Part shown: in pieces, positions 1 to 6,427 of the stretch
How the letters are laid out: each line of letters starts with the position of its first letter
Position numbering within the stretch: the stretch's first letter is position 1
DNA from: RGIG4708 sp045633845
Lineage (GTDB): Bacteria > Bacillota > Clostridia > UMGS1810
NCBI GenBank assembly: GCA_045633845.1
Contig: JAZQZC010000037.1
Span: 1-33,259, forward strand
Direction of reading: 5' to 3'
DNA: 33,259 nucleotides
The notes under the pieces: generated by a model
What the model was told of the DNA's origin: nothing
Seen by the model: the letters and a program-made list of their open reading frames with translations, nothing else
Databases searched by the model: none
Made by a program: the position numbers and the translations under genes

Positions 1-1
1 G

Positions 2-1174
2 GTTCAGTTTTATTTTCATACAACCACTATTGAAGAAAAGAAAGTGGTCCTTTTGGAGATTAGTAGAGCCTTTGCTAGTCCAGTTAAATTTAAATCTGTA
101 GATTATATAAGAATAGATTCGCACAAGAAAAAGTTAAAGGATTTTCCTGATACGGAACGTGAATTGTGGGCAATTTTTTCAAAGAAGCCCTTTGAAACTA
201 TGATTGCCATGGAAAATGTATCCGGAGATTTTTTGCTAAGAGAACTTGATTATTCAGCATATTTTGATATGTTATCATTAGATTTACCAAGTGATAGGGA
301 TCGTATCATAGAAGCGTTGTTAAACGATGGTATGATTTCAGAGTGCGAAACCGGTAATTATAATATAACAAATTTAGGTGCTATTTTATTTGCGAAAAGA
401 CTCTCGGATTTTCCTTCTTTGGAAAGAAAGGCTGTTCGAGTAATTAAATATGACGGAACTGATCGTGTTAGCTCCGCAAGCAAGGAACAAGTAGGCGCAA
501 AAGGTTACGCAAATGGCTTTGCGGGGTTAATAGATTATATAAATAACCTTTTACCTAATAACGAAATTTTAGGAAAAGCGATTCGCAAAGTAGTGCCTAT
601 GTATCCCGAAATTGCTGTCAGAGAACTTGTCGCAAATGCAATAATACATCAAAACTTTTTTATGCAGGGAACAAGCCCGATGATAGAAATATTTGAGGAT
701 AGACTTGAAATAACAAATCCGGGACTTCCGTTAATAGATACTGCTCGATTTGTTGATCATCCTCCAGTTTCAAGAAACGAAAAACTTGCCTCTTTTATGA
801 GAAGAATAGGTGTTTGCGAAGAACGAGGAAGTGGTTATGATAAAGTCGTATTTCAAACGGAATATTATCAGTTACCTGCACCTGAAATAGAAATATACAA
901 CGATCATACCAAAATAATCTTGTATGCACATAAAGAGTATGCAAAAATGACAAAAGACGATAGATATAGAGCTTGCTATCTTCACGCTTGTATTAAGCGT
1001 GTGAATAGAGATGTTATGACAAATGCATCGCTCAGAGAAAGATTTAATATTGATAGCAAAAATAGTTCTATGATTTCAAGATTGCTTAACGAAACATGTG
1101 ATATAGGGTTAATTAAAATATCACCTGATTCTACTTCGGATAAAAATAGAAAATATCTTCCGTTTTGGGCTTGA
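2..1174 (+). CDS. AlbA/Schlafen-type ATP-binding transcriptional regulator-like protein, 5'-truncated by window edge
   Basis: The reading frame is open to the left edge; in-frame residues before the first possible start (GTG at 44) continue the domain pattern (HTTTIEEKKVVLLEI), so the true start lies outside the window. These residues look like the end of an AlbA_2 (Schlafen AlbA) nucleic-acid-binding domain. The middle carries a GHKL-like ATP-binding region: RELVANAIIHQNF is the N-box-like motif, and ERGSGYDKV the glycine-rich motif. The C-terminal ~90 residues probably form a winged helix. Proteins of this build (AlbA_2 plus HATPase_c_4) are common in accessory and mobile regions of Firmicutes, where they are annotated as putative transcriptional regulators or helicase-like proteins; the real role is unknown. 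The gene is AT-richer than the housekeeping genes downstream and sits beside decayed genes, consistent with transferred DNA. Family assignment is fairly sure, function is not. Confidence 0.8.
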   Translation, partial: VQFYFHTTTIEEKKVVLLEISRAFASPVKFKSVDYIRIDSHKKKLKDFPDTERELWAIFSKKPFETMIAMENVSGDFLLRELDYSAYFDMLSLDLPSDRDRIIEALLNDGMISECETGNYNITNLGAILFAKRLSDFPSLERKAVRVIKYDGTDRVSSASKEQVGAKGYANGFAGLIDYINNLLPNNEILGKAIRKVVPMYPEIAVRELVANAIIHQNFFMQGTSPMIEIFEDRLEITNPGLPLIDTARFVDHPPVSRNEKLASFMRRIGVCEERGSGYDKVVFQTEYYQLPAPEIEIYNDHTKIILYAHKEYAKMTKDDRYRACYLHACIKRVNRDVMTNASLRERFNIDSKNSSMISRLLNETCDIGLIKISPDSTSDKNRKYLPFWA

Positions 1175-1323
1175 TTTTTACTTGACTCATAGTTGACTAG
1201 GATCCTAAAAGCGATCTTAAAATGGCTATAAATCAGGGGTTTGTTAGTTGATTATTAGTTGATTATAAAGAAAAACAGAGGTTAAATAAATATGTTTTAT
1301 TTGAATATGTCGCTCCGCGCGAA

Positions 1324-1554
1324 TTGAACGAACTTGAGATTAAGAGGCTATCCGAGTTAGAAGAAACAGATCCTACATATGCCAAAGGTGTGAGAGAAGG
1401 ATGGAGTATTTTGTTCTTGGGTAAAATGGGAAAATATATTATTTGCCCCGGAATCGTTACTAAAGAATATATTATAAGCCTAATACCAGAAAGTTTTAAA
1501 GGCCTTGATCCAGATATAGAATATTATAGCACGGATGGTAGCAAAGTATTTTAA
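1324..1554 (+). CDS. Small hypothetical protein (76 aa), start uncertain, possibly frameshifted
   Basis: I do not recognise this protein. It is acidic at the N-terminus (LEIKRLSELEETDP), with a hydrophobic stretch around GWSILFLGKMGKYIICPGIV, and no signal peptide. The only canonical start in frame is TTG at 1324, which lacks a ribosome binding site. The frame is nevertheless open back to 1252 and reads like protein (YVLFEYVAPRELNELEI). A better start (ATG at 1292, preceded by CAGAGG at 1276-1281) lies in another frame and stops at 1325-1327, one base past the TTG. So the gene may be a frameshifted remnant, or expressed by shifting frame near 1320. It lies between the AlbA-type gene and the repeat-rich gene-free stretch. 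Confidence 0.4.
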   Translation: MNELEIKRLSELEETDPTYAKGVREGWSILFLGKMGKYIICPGIVTKEYIISLIPESFKGLDPDIEYYSTDGSKVF

Positions 1555-1573
1555 AACAAGTCTATATTATTAC

Positions 1574-1602
1574 TTGCATCTTTCTACAAAATATGATATA
1601 AT
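1574..1602 (+). promoter_or_regulatory. Sigma-A-type promoter candidate
   Basis: TTGCAT at 1574-1579 and a perfect TATAAT at 1597-1602 are separated by 17 bp. It points into the GTGGGCAAA repeat region, where no clear gene follows, so it may drive a non-coding transcript or be left over from a deleted gene. The -35 box is also half of an inverted repeat, TTGCATC (1574-1580) with GATGCAA (1617-1623). Confidence 0.45.
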
Positions 1603-1632
1603 AAGACTATAAAACAGATGCAACGACAATCT

Positions 1633-1679
1633 GTGGGCAAAAAATTCTTGTGGGCAAACGGTGGGCAAATTTAGTGCCC
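1633..1679 (+). repeat. Three direct copies of GTGGGCAAA plus an inverted arm; possible attachment-site region
   Basis: GTGGGCAAA occurs at 1633-1641, 1650-1658 and 1661-1669. The third copy also forms a short stem: GGGCA (1663-1667) with TGCCC (1675-1679). Short repeats of this kind, close to hairpins and next to accessory genes, are typical of tyrosine-recombinase attachment regions in Firmicutes. No integrase gene is visible, so this role is inference. Confidence 0.4.
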
Positions 1680-1876
1680 AAAGCCTGCAAACCCGCATAA
1701 ATAAAGGCTTTCTGATTGGATTTCTGTGACGAGCTTCGGCACGGTAGAGGTTTAGAGGGACTTTTAAAGAGATACTTTAACTAATTGATTTGACAATGTT
1801 TTGTAAGGCTAAAGCCTCTTATAAACCATAGGAAAATCCCATTTACAAGCAGTTTTTTACTGAATAACAAAACATA

Positions 1877-1916
1877 AAACGGGTTTTGTGCCGTAACTAT
1901 GGCACAGCCCGTTTTT
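1877..1916 (+). terminator. Rho-independent terminator
   Basis: Two nested stems: CGGG/CCCG outside and TGTGCC/GGCACA inside, loop around 1892-1900, followed by a run of five T and preceded by AAAA. No gene ends directly upstream, which suggests a non-coding transcript from the promoter at 1574 or a lost gene. Confidence 0.7.
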
Positions 1917-1950
1917 CACATATTTAGGTGTGATGTAAAGTGATTACGAG

Positions 1951-1972
1951 GTTAAGCAAAGGCTTGCTTAAC
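1951..1972. repeat. Perfect 9-bp inverted repeat
   Basis: GTTAAGCAA (1951-1959) and TTGCTTAAC (1964-1972) with a 4-nt loop. No T-run follows, so it is not a typical terminator. It could be a protein-binding site or an element end. Confidence 0.5.
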
Positions 1973-2003
1973 GCTCTATAAATATTATATCATATAGCGA
2001 TTT

Positions 2004-2038
2004 GTCAAGGTAAGACTGCACAGCAGTTCCACCTTGAC
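2004..2038. repeat. 35-nt nested palindrome
   Basis: GTCAAGGT (2004-2011) pairs with ACCTTGAC (2031-2038), and ACTGC (2015-2019) pairs with GCAGT (2023-2027). The symmetric 3-nt gaps (aag and tcc) and an ACA loop give a nearly symmetric two-stem hairpin. No T-run follows. It lies about 60 bp before the broken beta-phosphoglucomutase frame. Confidence 0.55.
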
Positions 2039-2095
2039 AAGAGAAAGTTTGGAGTGAACCTTTTATTTTTTGACAAAAGTGTCACCCATCATTGA

Positions 2096-2593
2096 CAATC
2101 GTACATTGTTCTTGAAAGAGCAAACAAAGAATATTCACAGGAAGAAAAAATAGCTCTTGCAGAGGAAAAGAATGATTGCTATAGAGAATATATAAAGAGC
2201 ATGACACCAAATGATATTCTTCCGGGCGTTATGGCAACTCTTGAGAAACTCAAATCCGCAGGAATTAAAATTGCAATAGGCTCGTCAAGTAAAAATACTC
2301 CTGTAATTTTAAAGCAGATAGGTCTTGAAAACTATTTTGATGCTGTTTCTGACGGTAATAATATAAAGAATTCAAAGCCCGATCCAGAAGTGTTCGTAAA
2401 GGCAGCAGATATGCTTGGAATAGCATACAATGAATGTATGGTCGTTGAGGATGCTGATGCAGGAATACAGGCTGGTAAGAGTGGCGGAATGTTAACATTG
2501 GCGGTGGGTGGCGCCAAAGGTGGAGATTTAAAGCTGGAAAACCTTGCTTGTGGCGACCTTGTGGAAATAATAAAAGGTGACACCCATATTTAA
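2096..2593 (+). pseudogene. pgmB: Beta-phosphoglucomutase remnant lacking the N-terminus
   Basis: The protein matches the HAD-family beta-phosphoglucomutase pattern from the late cap domain to the end: YSQEEKIALAEEKNDCYREY (cap), MTPNDILPGV, GSSSKN (motif II region), KPDPEVF (motif III lysine), VVEDADAGIQAGKSGGM (motif IV). Recognisable sequence starts just after an in-frame TGA at 2093-2095, upstream of ATG 2201. About 50 N-terminal residues are missing, including the DxDG motif whose first Asp forms the phospho-enzyme. A protein made from ATG 2201 (130 aa) could not be a normal phosphomutase. Whole enzymes interconvert beta-glucose-1-phosphate and glucose-6-phosphate in maltose or trehalose use. 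No sugar phosphorylase gene is nearby. I call it a deletion remnant at the edge of the rearranged region. Confidence 0.8.
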
Positions 2594-2654
2594 AATTATA
2601 ATGGCATAATGTTATATCATCTTGTATAAAATATACACAGAGGAGATGATTATA

Positions 2655-3029
2655 TTGAAAAAATCAATAGCATTAATTATGGCATTAATTATGGCAGTAA
2701 GCTTGCTTGTAGCCTGCGGCACAAGCAGCGACAATGCAACCCCGCCCGAGTCAAATCAATCAACACAGCAGGACAGCACACCCACACAGGCACCATCAAA
2801 TGCACCTGACACATCAAAGTTTATTGGCGAGGAAAGAGCAAAACAAATTGCCCTTGAAAAAGCGGGAATACCTGCCGACGGCATTTTTTTTGACAGAATT
2901 GAGCTCGACCGCGACGATGGCGTGTGGCAGTATGAGCTTGATTTCAGACAAGGCAATACCGAATATGATGTTGATATTAAAGCAGATGACGGAACAATTA
3001 TTTCGTTTGAAACAGATATTGACGACTGA
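2655..3029 (+). CDS. PepSY-domain lipoprotein
   Basis: Start TTG at 2655 is chosen because AGGAG (2641-2645) lies 9 nt upstream; an in-frame ATG at 2646 is too close to that site. The protein (124 aa) starts with KK, a hydrophobic signal segment and a lipobox LVAC with the lipidated Cys at residue 21. A Ser/Thr/Gln/Pro-rich spacer of ~40 residues follows, then one PepSY-like domain (GEERAKQIALEKAG ... WQYELDFRQGNTEYDVDIKADDGTIISFE). It is expected to be anchored on the outer face of the cytoplasmic membrane. PepSY domains are often linked to control of extracellular proteases, but the function of this protein is not known. A strong terminator directly follows, so it is probably a single-gene transcript. 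Confidence 0.82.
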   Translation: MKKSIALIMALIMAVSLLVACGTSSDNATPPESNQSTQQDSTPTQAPSNAPDTSKFIGEERAKQIALEKAGIPADGIFFDRIELDRDDGVWQYELDFRQGNTEYDVDIKADDGTIISFETDIDD

Positions 3030-3035
3030 TAGTAC

Positions 3036-3069
3036 AATGAGCTATAGCAATTTGCTATAGCTCATTTTT
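3036..3069 (+). terminator. Rho-independent terminator of the PepSY lipoprotein gene
   Basis: A 15-bp perfect stem (3036-3050 with 3052-3066) with a 1-nt centre (in practice a loop of 3-5 nt) is followed by T residues. It starts 6 nt after the stop codon. Confidence 0.85.
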
Positions 3070-3252
3070 GATGTCATATTTGGCAATATTAAAAGATTTT
3101 AAATTTTTGTTTTGGCATATTGATATATTTAATATGCACCACCGTAATCTTTACTTCATTTATTACATTACTGTCAAATATTTGACTATGCCCTGTAAAA
3201 CAATATTTTGCGCTTTTATTATTCCAAATTCATAAGTTTTTGTTTAAAGATA

Positions 3253-3281
3253 TTGCATTATGCCCCTTTTTGTAGTATAAT
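3253..3281 (+). promoter_or_regulatory. Promoter of glyA
   Basis: TTGCAT (3253-3258), 17-bp spacer, perfect TATAAT (3276-3281). The leader to the ATG at 3316 is only about 28 nt, so no riboswitch fits between promoter and gene. The rest of the 3070-3315 stretch shows only an AT-rich hairpin (GCATATT/AATATGC around 3116-3138). Confidence 0.6.
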
Positions 3282-3315
3282 TACTTTCATAGTTTATTTT
3301 TTAAGGAGAATAAAA

Positions 3316-4557
3316 ATGTTTTACGATGAATTGAAAAATTACGATGCCGAGCTTTACGAGGCTTTTAGCCGTGAAGAACAGCGTCAGCAGCATAACATTG
3401 AGCTTATTGCATCCGAAAATGTTGTATCAAAGGCAGTACTCCTTGCAGCAGGAACAACTCTTACAAACAAATATGCCGAAGGTTACCCCGGCAAACGCTA
3501 TTATGGCGGGTGTCAATTTGTAGACGAGGTAGAAGAAATTGCAAGAGAAAGAGCAAAAAAGCTTTTTGGTGCAGAGCACGCTAATGTTCAGCCTCACTCG
3601 GGCGCAAGTGCAAACCTTGCAGTATTTTTTGCACTGCTTAACCCTGGCGATACAGTGCTCTCTATGAACCTTTCGGAGGGCGGACATTTGTCACACGGTT
3701 CACCGGTAAACATTTCGGGTAAATATTTTAATATAATTCCTTACGGTGTTGACGAGGTTACACAGCTGATTGATTACGACAAGATTGAACAGCTTGCAAT
3801 TGAGCACAAGCCGCGCCTTATTTTAGCCGGTGCATCAGCATACCCAAGAGCCATAGACTTTAAACGCTTTCGCGAGATTGCCGACAAGGTAGGCGCATAC
3901 CTCCTTGTAGATATGGCTCACATTGCAGGGCTTGTTGCGGCAGGCTTGCACCAAAACCCTGTGCCATACGCAGATGTTGTTACAACTACAACTCACAAAA
4001 CACTCCGCGGCACAAGAGGCGGTCTTATACTTTGCAAGGAGCAGTATGCAAAGCAGATAGACAAGGCCATCTTCCCGGGAATTCAGGGCGGCCCGCTTAT
4101 GCACATTATTGCTGCAAAGGCAGTTGGTCTTGGCGAGGCTCTTACCGATGAATTTAAAGAATATCAGAGGCAGATTGTAAAAAATGCAAAAACCCTTGCA
4201 GAATGCCTTATTGAAGAGGGCTTTAACCTTGTATCAGGCGGAACAGACAACCACCTTATGCTTATTGACCTGAGAAGCTTTAATCTCACAGGCAAAGAGT
4301 TTGAAAAAATGCTTGACGAGGTTCACATTACAACAAACAAAAACACAATCCCTGCCGACCCGCAGAGCCCATTTGTAACAAGCGGTGTGCGAATTGGTAC
4401 TCCTGCAGTTACAAGCAGAGGCTTTAAAGAAGCAGAAATGAAAAAGATTGCTCATTGGCTCGGACTTATTGCAAAAGACTTTGAAGCAAACAAAGAAGCT
4501 GTTAAAAAACAAGTTATTGAGCTTTGCGAGCAATTCCCTATTTACAAAGAGAATTAA
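3316..4557 (+). CDS. glyA: Serine hydroxymethyltransferase
   Basis: Transfers the hydroxymethyl carbon of serine to tetrahydrofolate, giving glycine and 5,10-methylene-THF; a cytoplasmic PLP enzyme and main source of one-carbon units. Start ATG 3316 is chosen over further upstream frame because AAGGAG lies at 3303-3308; this gives 413 aa, the usual bacterial length. Visible motifs: IELIASENVVS near the N-terminus, TNKYAEGYPGKRYYGG (substrate and folate region), VQPHSGASAN (PLP phosphate region), VDMAHIAGLVAAG (the Asp contacting the pyridine N) and TTTTHKTLRGTRGG with the PLP Schiff-base lysine at residue 228. C-terminal GVRIGTPAVTSRGF is also intact. It stands alone, with its own promoter and terminator. 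Very sure. Confidence 0.98.
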   Translation: MFYDELKNYDAELYEAFSREEQRQQHNIELIASENVVSKAVLLAAGTTLTNKYAEGYPGKRYYGGCQFVDEVEEIARERAKKLFGAEHANVQPHSGASANLAVFFALLNPGDTVLSMNLSEGGHLSHGSPVNISGKYFNIIPYGVDEVTQLIDYDKIEQLAIEHKPRLILAGASAYPRAIDFKRFREIADKVGAYLLVDMAHIAGLVAAGLHQNPVPYADVVTTTTHKTLRGTRGGLILCKEQYAKQIDKAIFPGIQGGPLMHIIAAKAVGLGEALTDEFKEYQRQIVKNAKTLAECLIEEGFNLVSGGTDNHLMLIDLRSFNLTGKEFEKMLDEVHITTNKNTIPADPQSPFVTSGVRIGTPAVTSRGFKEAEMKKIAHWLGLIAKDFEANKEAVKKQVIELCEQFPIYKEN

Positions 4558-4566
4558 AATCAGGCG

Positions 4567-4597
4567 CCGAAGTGTTATAAACACTTCGGTGTTTTTA
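4567..4597 (+). terminator. Rho-independent terminator of glyA
   Basis: A 10-bp perfect stem CCGAAGTGTT/AACACTTCGG (4567-4576 with 4580-4589), 3-nt loop, then GTGTTTTT. It starts 9 nt after the glyA stop. Confidence 0.92.
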
Positions 4598-4632
4598 TGT
4601 TGAATATCAATCATAAGATAAATATAAAAACA

Positions 4633-4661
4633 TTTACATCCATCAAATTTTGTGATATACT
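4633..4661 (+). promoter_or_regulatory. Promoter of the nagA-like ORF and MATE gene
   Basis: TTTACA (4633-4638), 17-bp spacer, TATACT (4656-4661), each one base from consensus. It lies about 26 nt before the start of the 40-codon ORF. Confidence 0.65.
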
Positions 4662-4687
4662 TTATAGTAGGAAGAGAGGTGTCAAAA

Positions 4688-4810
4688 TTGATTATCAACG
4701 GAAGTATTCTGGACAGCAATTTTGAATTTGTAAATGCTGCAATCAAAATTGAGGGTAAATACATCAGGAATTTGGCACAGACATTTAACGAAAGGACCAA
4801 TACATTATAA
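4688..4810 (+). CDS. 40-codon ORF resembling the N-terminus of N-acetylglucosamine-6-phosphate deacetylase
   Basis: Starts with TTG at 4688, preceded by GAGAGG at 4674-4679. The translation IINGSILDSNFEFVNAAIKI followed by EGKYI reads like the first ~30 residues of NagA (the short beta-sandwich segment before the TIM barrel), then drifts and stops at 4808-4810. The barrel and all metal ligands are absent. The stop overlaps the ATG of the MATE gene (TAATG), so translation of this short ORF is likely coupled to that of the transporter. It could be the stump left when nagA was deleted and the transporter joined to its promoter, or a kept leader peptide. Frame, start and overlap are seen directly; the NagA similarity is from recognition, not a search. 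Confidence 0.6.
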   Translation: MIINGSILDSNFEFVNAAIKIEGKYIRNLAQTFNERTNTL

Positions 4811-6180
4811 TGGCAAAAATTAATTTAACTACAATCGATATGACGCAAGGCACTCCCTGGAAAGGAATACTTGCATTCTCTATACCTATGCTCATAGGCA
4901 ACATTGCACAGCAGCTGTACAGCACTGTTGACAGCATTGTGGTTGGTCAGTATGTGGGTGACAATGCCCTTGCGGCAGTTGGCAGCTCTATGCCCATACT
5001 CAATATGCTGCTTGTGCTTTTTATCGGCATATCTGCAGGTGCAACAGTAATGGTATCACAGTACTTTGGCGCAAGGCAAAGCGAAGATTTGTCGGGCACA
5101 ATAGGTACCTGTATAACACTCACAGTCCTTTGCTCGATATTTATTATGATTATTACGCCTCCTGTGATAAAACCCCTGCTCAAAATGCTCAATACTCCCG
5201 ACACAATAATTAATGACTGCGCAGCGTATCTTATAATATCTATGTATGGTATTGCAGGCGTTGCATACTACAACATACTCAGCGGTATTTTGCGCGGACT
5301 TGGTGATGCTATTTATCCGCTTGTGTTTTTGGTTATTGCCACAATAGTAAACATTATTCTTGATGTACTATTTGTAACACAGCTTGATATGGGTGTTGCA
5401 GGCGTTGCATATGCTACCATTATTGCTCAGGCCATCTCGTCAATACTGTGTCTTATTCGCCTTGCAAATATGAAGGATTTGTTCCACCTTTCCCTCGACA
5501 ATCTAAAAATGAAAAAAATATATGTATCAAGGGTTGTTAAGCTTGGACTACCCTCTGGTCTTACACAGGCAATTATGTCATCTGCAATGATTATAGTGCA
5601 GTCACTTACAAACAGCTTTGGTGAATTGTTTATTGCCGCAAATATCATTATTATGAGAGTGGATGGCTTTGCAATGATGCCAAACTTCTCTTTTGGCACA
5701 GCACTGACCACCTTTGCAGGGCAAAACGTTGGTGCAAAAAAATACGACCGTGTTACACTGGGTGCAAAACAAGGTACTGCTATTGCGGTGCTTTGCTCAA
5801 CCATAATTACAGCGGGTATTCTTATATTCGGCAAATATCTTATGGCAATATTTACAAAAACGCCCGAGCTTGTTGGTATGAGCAATTACCTTATGCGCTA
5901 CCTTGCAATAGGCTACATTGCAATGGCGGTAACACAGAGCCTTTCGGGAATTATGCGCGGTGCAGGTGACACAATGACTCCTATGTGGATATCACTTATT
6001 ACAACAGTTGCAATGCGAATTCCTCTCGCTTACGGAATATCATTCCTTACACGCACACCTGAGCTTCCTTACGGAATTAAAGAATGTATTCAGATTTCAC
6101 TTGTATCTACCTGGGTATTTGGCGCAATTCTGACTTCAATTTTTTATGCAAGAGGAAAATGGAAAAGTAAAGCGATATAA
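4810..6180 (+). CDS. MATE-family multidrug/Na+ antiporter-type efflux protein
   Basis: A 456-residue integral membrane protein with about 12 hydrophobic segments in two similar halves, the normal MATE build and length. Recognisable family sequences are FSIPMLIGNIAQQLYSTVDS and VGQYVGDNALAAVG at the start of the first half, and GLPSGLTQAIMSS opening the second half. MATE proteins export cationic drugs or metabolites using Na+ or H+ gradients; the substrate cannot be told from sequence. The ATG overlaps the stop of the short nagA-like ORF, so translational coupling is probable. A terminator follows directly. The gene is convergent with uvrA, with a structured repeat between them. Confidence 0.93.
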   Translation: MAKINLTTIDMTQGTPWKGILAFSIPMLIGNIAQQLYSTVDSIVVGQYVGDNALAAVGSSMPILNMLLVLFIGISAGATVMVSQYFGARQSEDLSGTIGTCITLTVLCSIFIMIITPPVIKPLLKMLNTPDTIINDCAAYLIISMYGIAGVAYYNILSGILRGLGDAIYPLVFLVIATIVNIILDVLFVTQLDMGVAGVAYATIIAQAISSILCLIRLANMKDLFHLSLDNLKMKKIYVSRVVKLGLPSGLTQAIMSSAMIIVQSLTNSFGELFIAANIIIMRVDGFAMMPNFSFGTALTTFAGQNVGAKKYDRVTLGAKQGTAIAVLCSTIITAGILIFGKYLMAIFTKTPELVGMSNYLMRYLAIGYIAMAVTQSLSGIMRGAGDTMTPMWISLITTVAMRIPLAYGISFLTRTPELPYGIKECIQISLVSTWVFGAILTSIFYARGKWKSKAI

Positions 6181-6186
6181 CAAAAA

Positions 6187-6240
6187 GGGCGTGTCTCAAT
6201 AAGTGATTTTTCACTGGATTGAGGCACCGCCCTATTTTTT
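6187..6240 (+). terminator. Rho-independent terminator after the MATE gene
   Basis: An imperfect long stem, AGGGCG-GTCTCAAT with ATTGAG-CGCCCT, loop around 6201-6215, followed by a run of T at 6234-6241. It starts 6 nt after the stop codon. The A-run at 6182-6186 could let it serve the opposite strand too. Confidence 0.85.
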
Positions 6241-6271
6241 TACGGTCCAATTAAAAATGCAAGTGACATAT

Positions 6272-6414
6272 GGGGATGTTCGCATGACAACGGGGACATT
6301 CCTCGCAAGAGGTGTGTCCTCGCTGCCCACGCGAACAATGACAAAGGTGACAGAGGGGACACACCTTTTTCAAAGGAACATCCCCCTGTCACCCGTTGTC
6401 ATGCGAACATCCTC
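6272..6414. repeat. Structured interspersed repeat, copy A (outer stem with two inner hairpins)
   Basis: Outer arms 6274-6294 and 6392-6412 are 21-nt perfect reverse complements. Inside are a left hairpin (6292-6321; CCTC-GCAA-GAGG apex, a GNRA-type tetraloop) and a right hairpin (6346-6393; GGTGACAG/CTGTCACC base, GGGGA/TCCCC, CCTTT/AAAGG apex). The first 54 nt (6271-6324) match copy B with one difference that keeps pairing. It lies between the convergent 3' ends of the MATE gene and uvrA. No coding sequence or transposase. Could be a MITE, a REP-type element or a structured RNA element. Confidence 0.85.
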
Positions 6415-6427
6415 GTTTGTCAACTTT

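Larger units (their letters stand above)
1555..2095. other. Gene-free stretch of about 540 bp
   Basis: No convincing gene on either strand. It holds a promoter-like sequence, the GTGGGCAAA repeats, and three separate hairpins (1877-1916, 1951-1972, 2004-2038), listed individually. It lies between accessory genes and a beta-phosphoglucomutase gene that has lost its 5' end, so it is probably a junction of inserted or deleted DNA. Confidence 0.6.

Noticed and set aside
1633..1760. tmRNA or tRNA fragment as an integration target
   Set aside because: I looked for a T-arm and CCA-like end around the GTGGGCAAA repeats and found no convincing one.
3070..3315. Glycine or THF riboswitch before glyA
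   Set aside because: No GC-rich aptamer core; the promoter at 3253-3281 leaves about 28 nt before the start codon.
4234..4800. 188-aa minus-strand ORF antisense to the end of glyA
   Set aside because: It runs through the glyA coding end, the terminator and the next promoter; no family resemblance, and the opposite strand is a certain gene.
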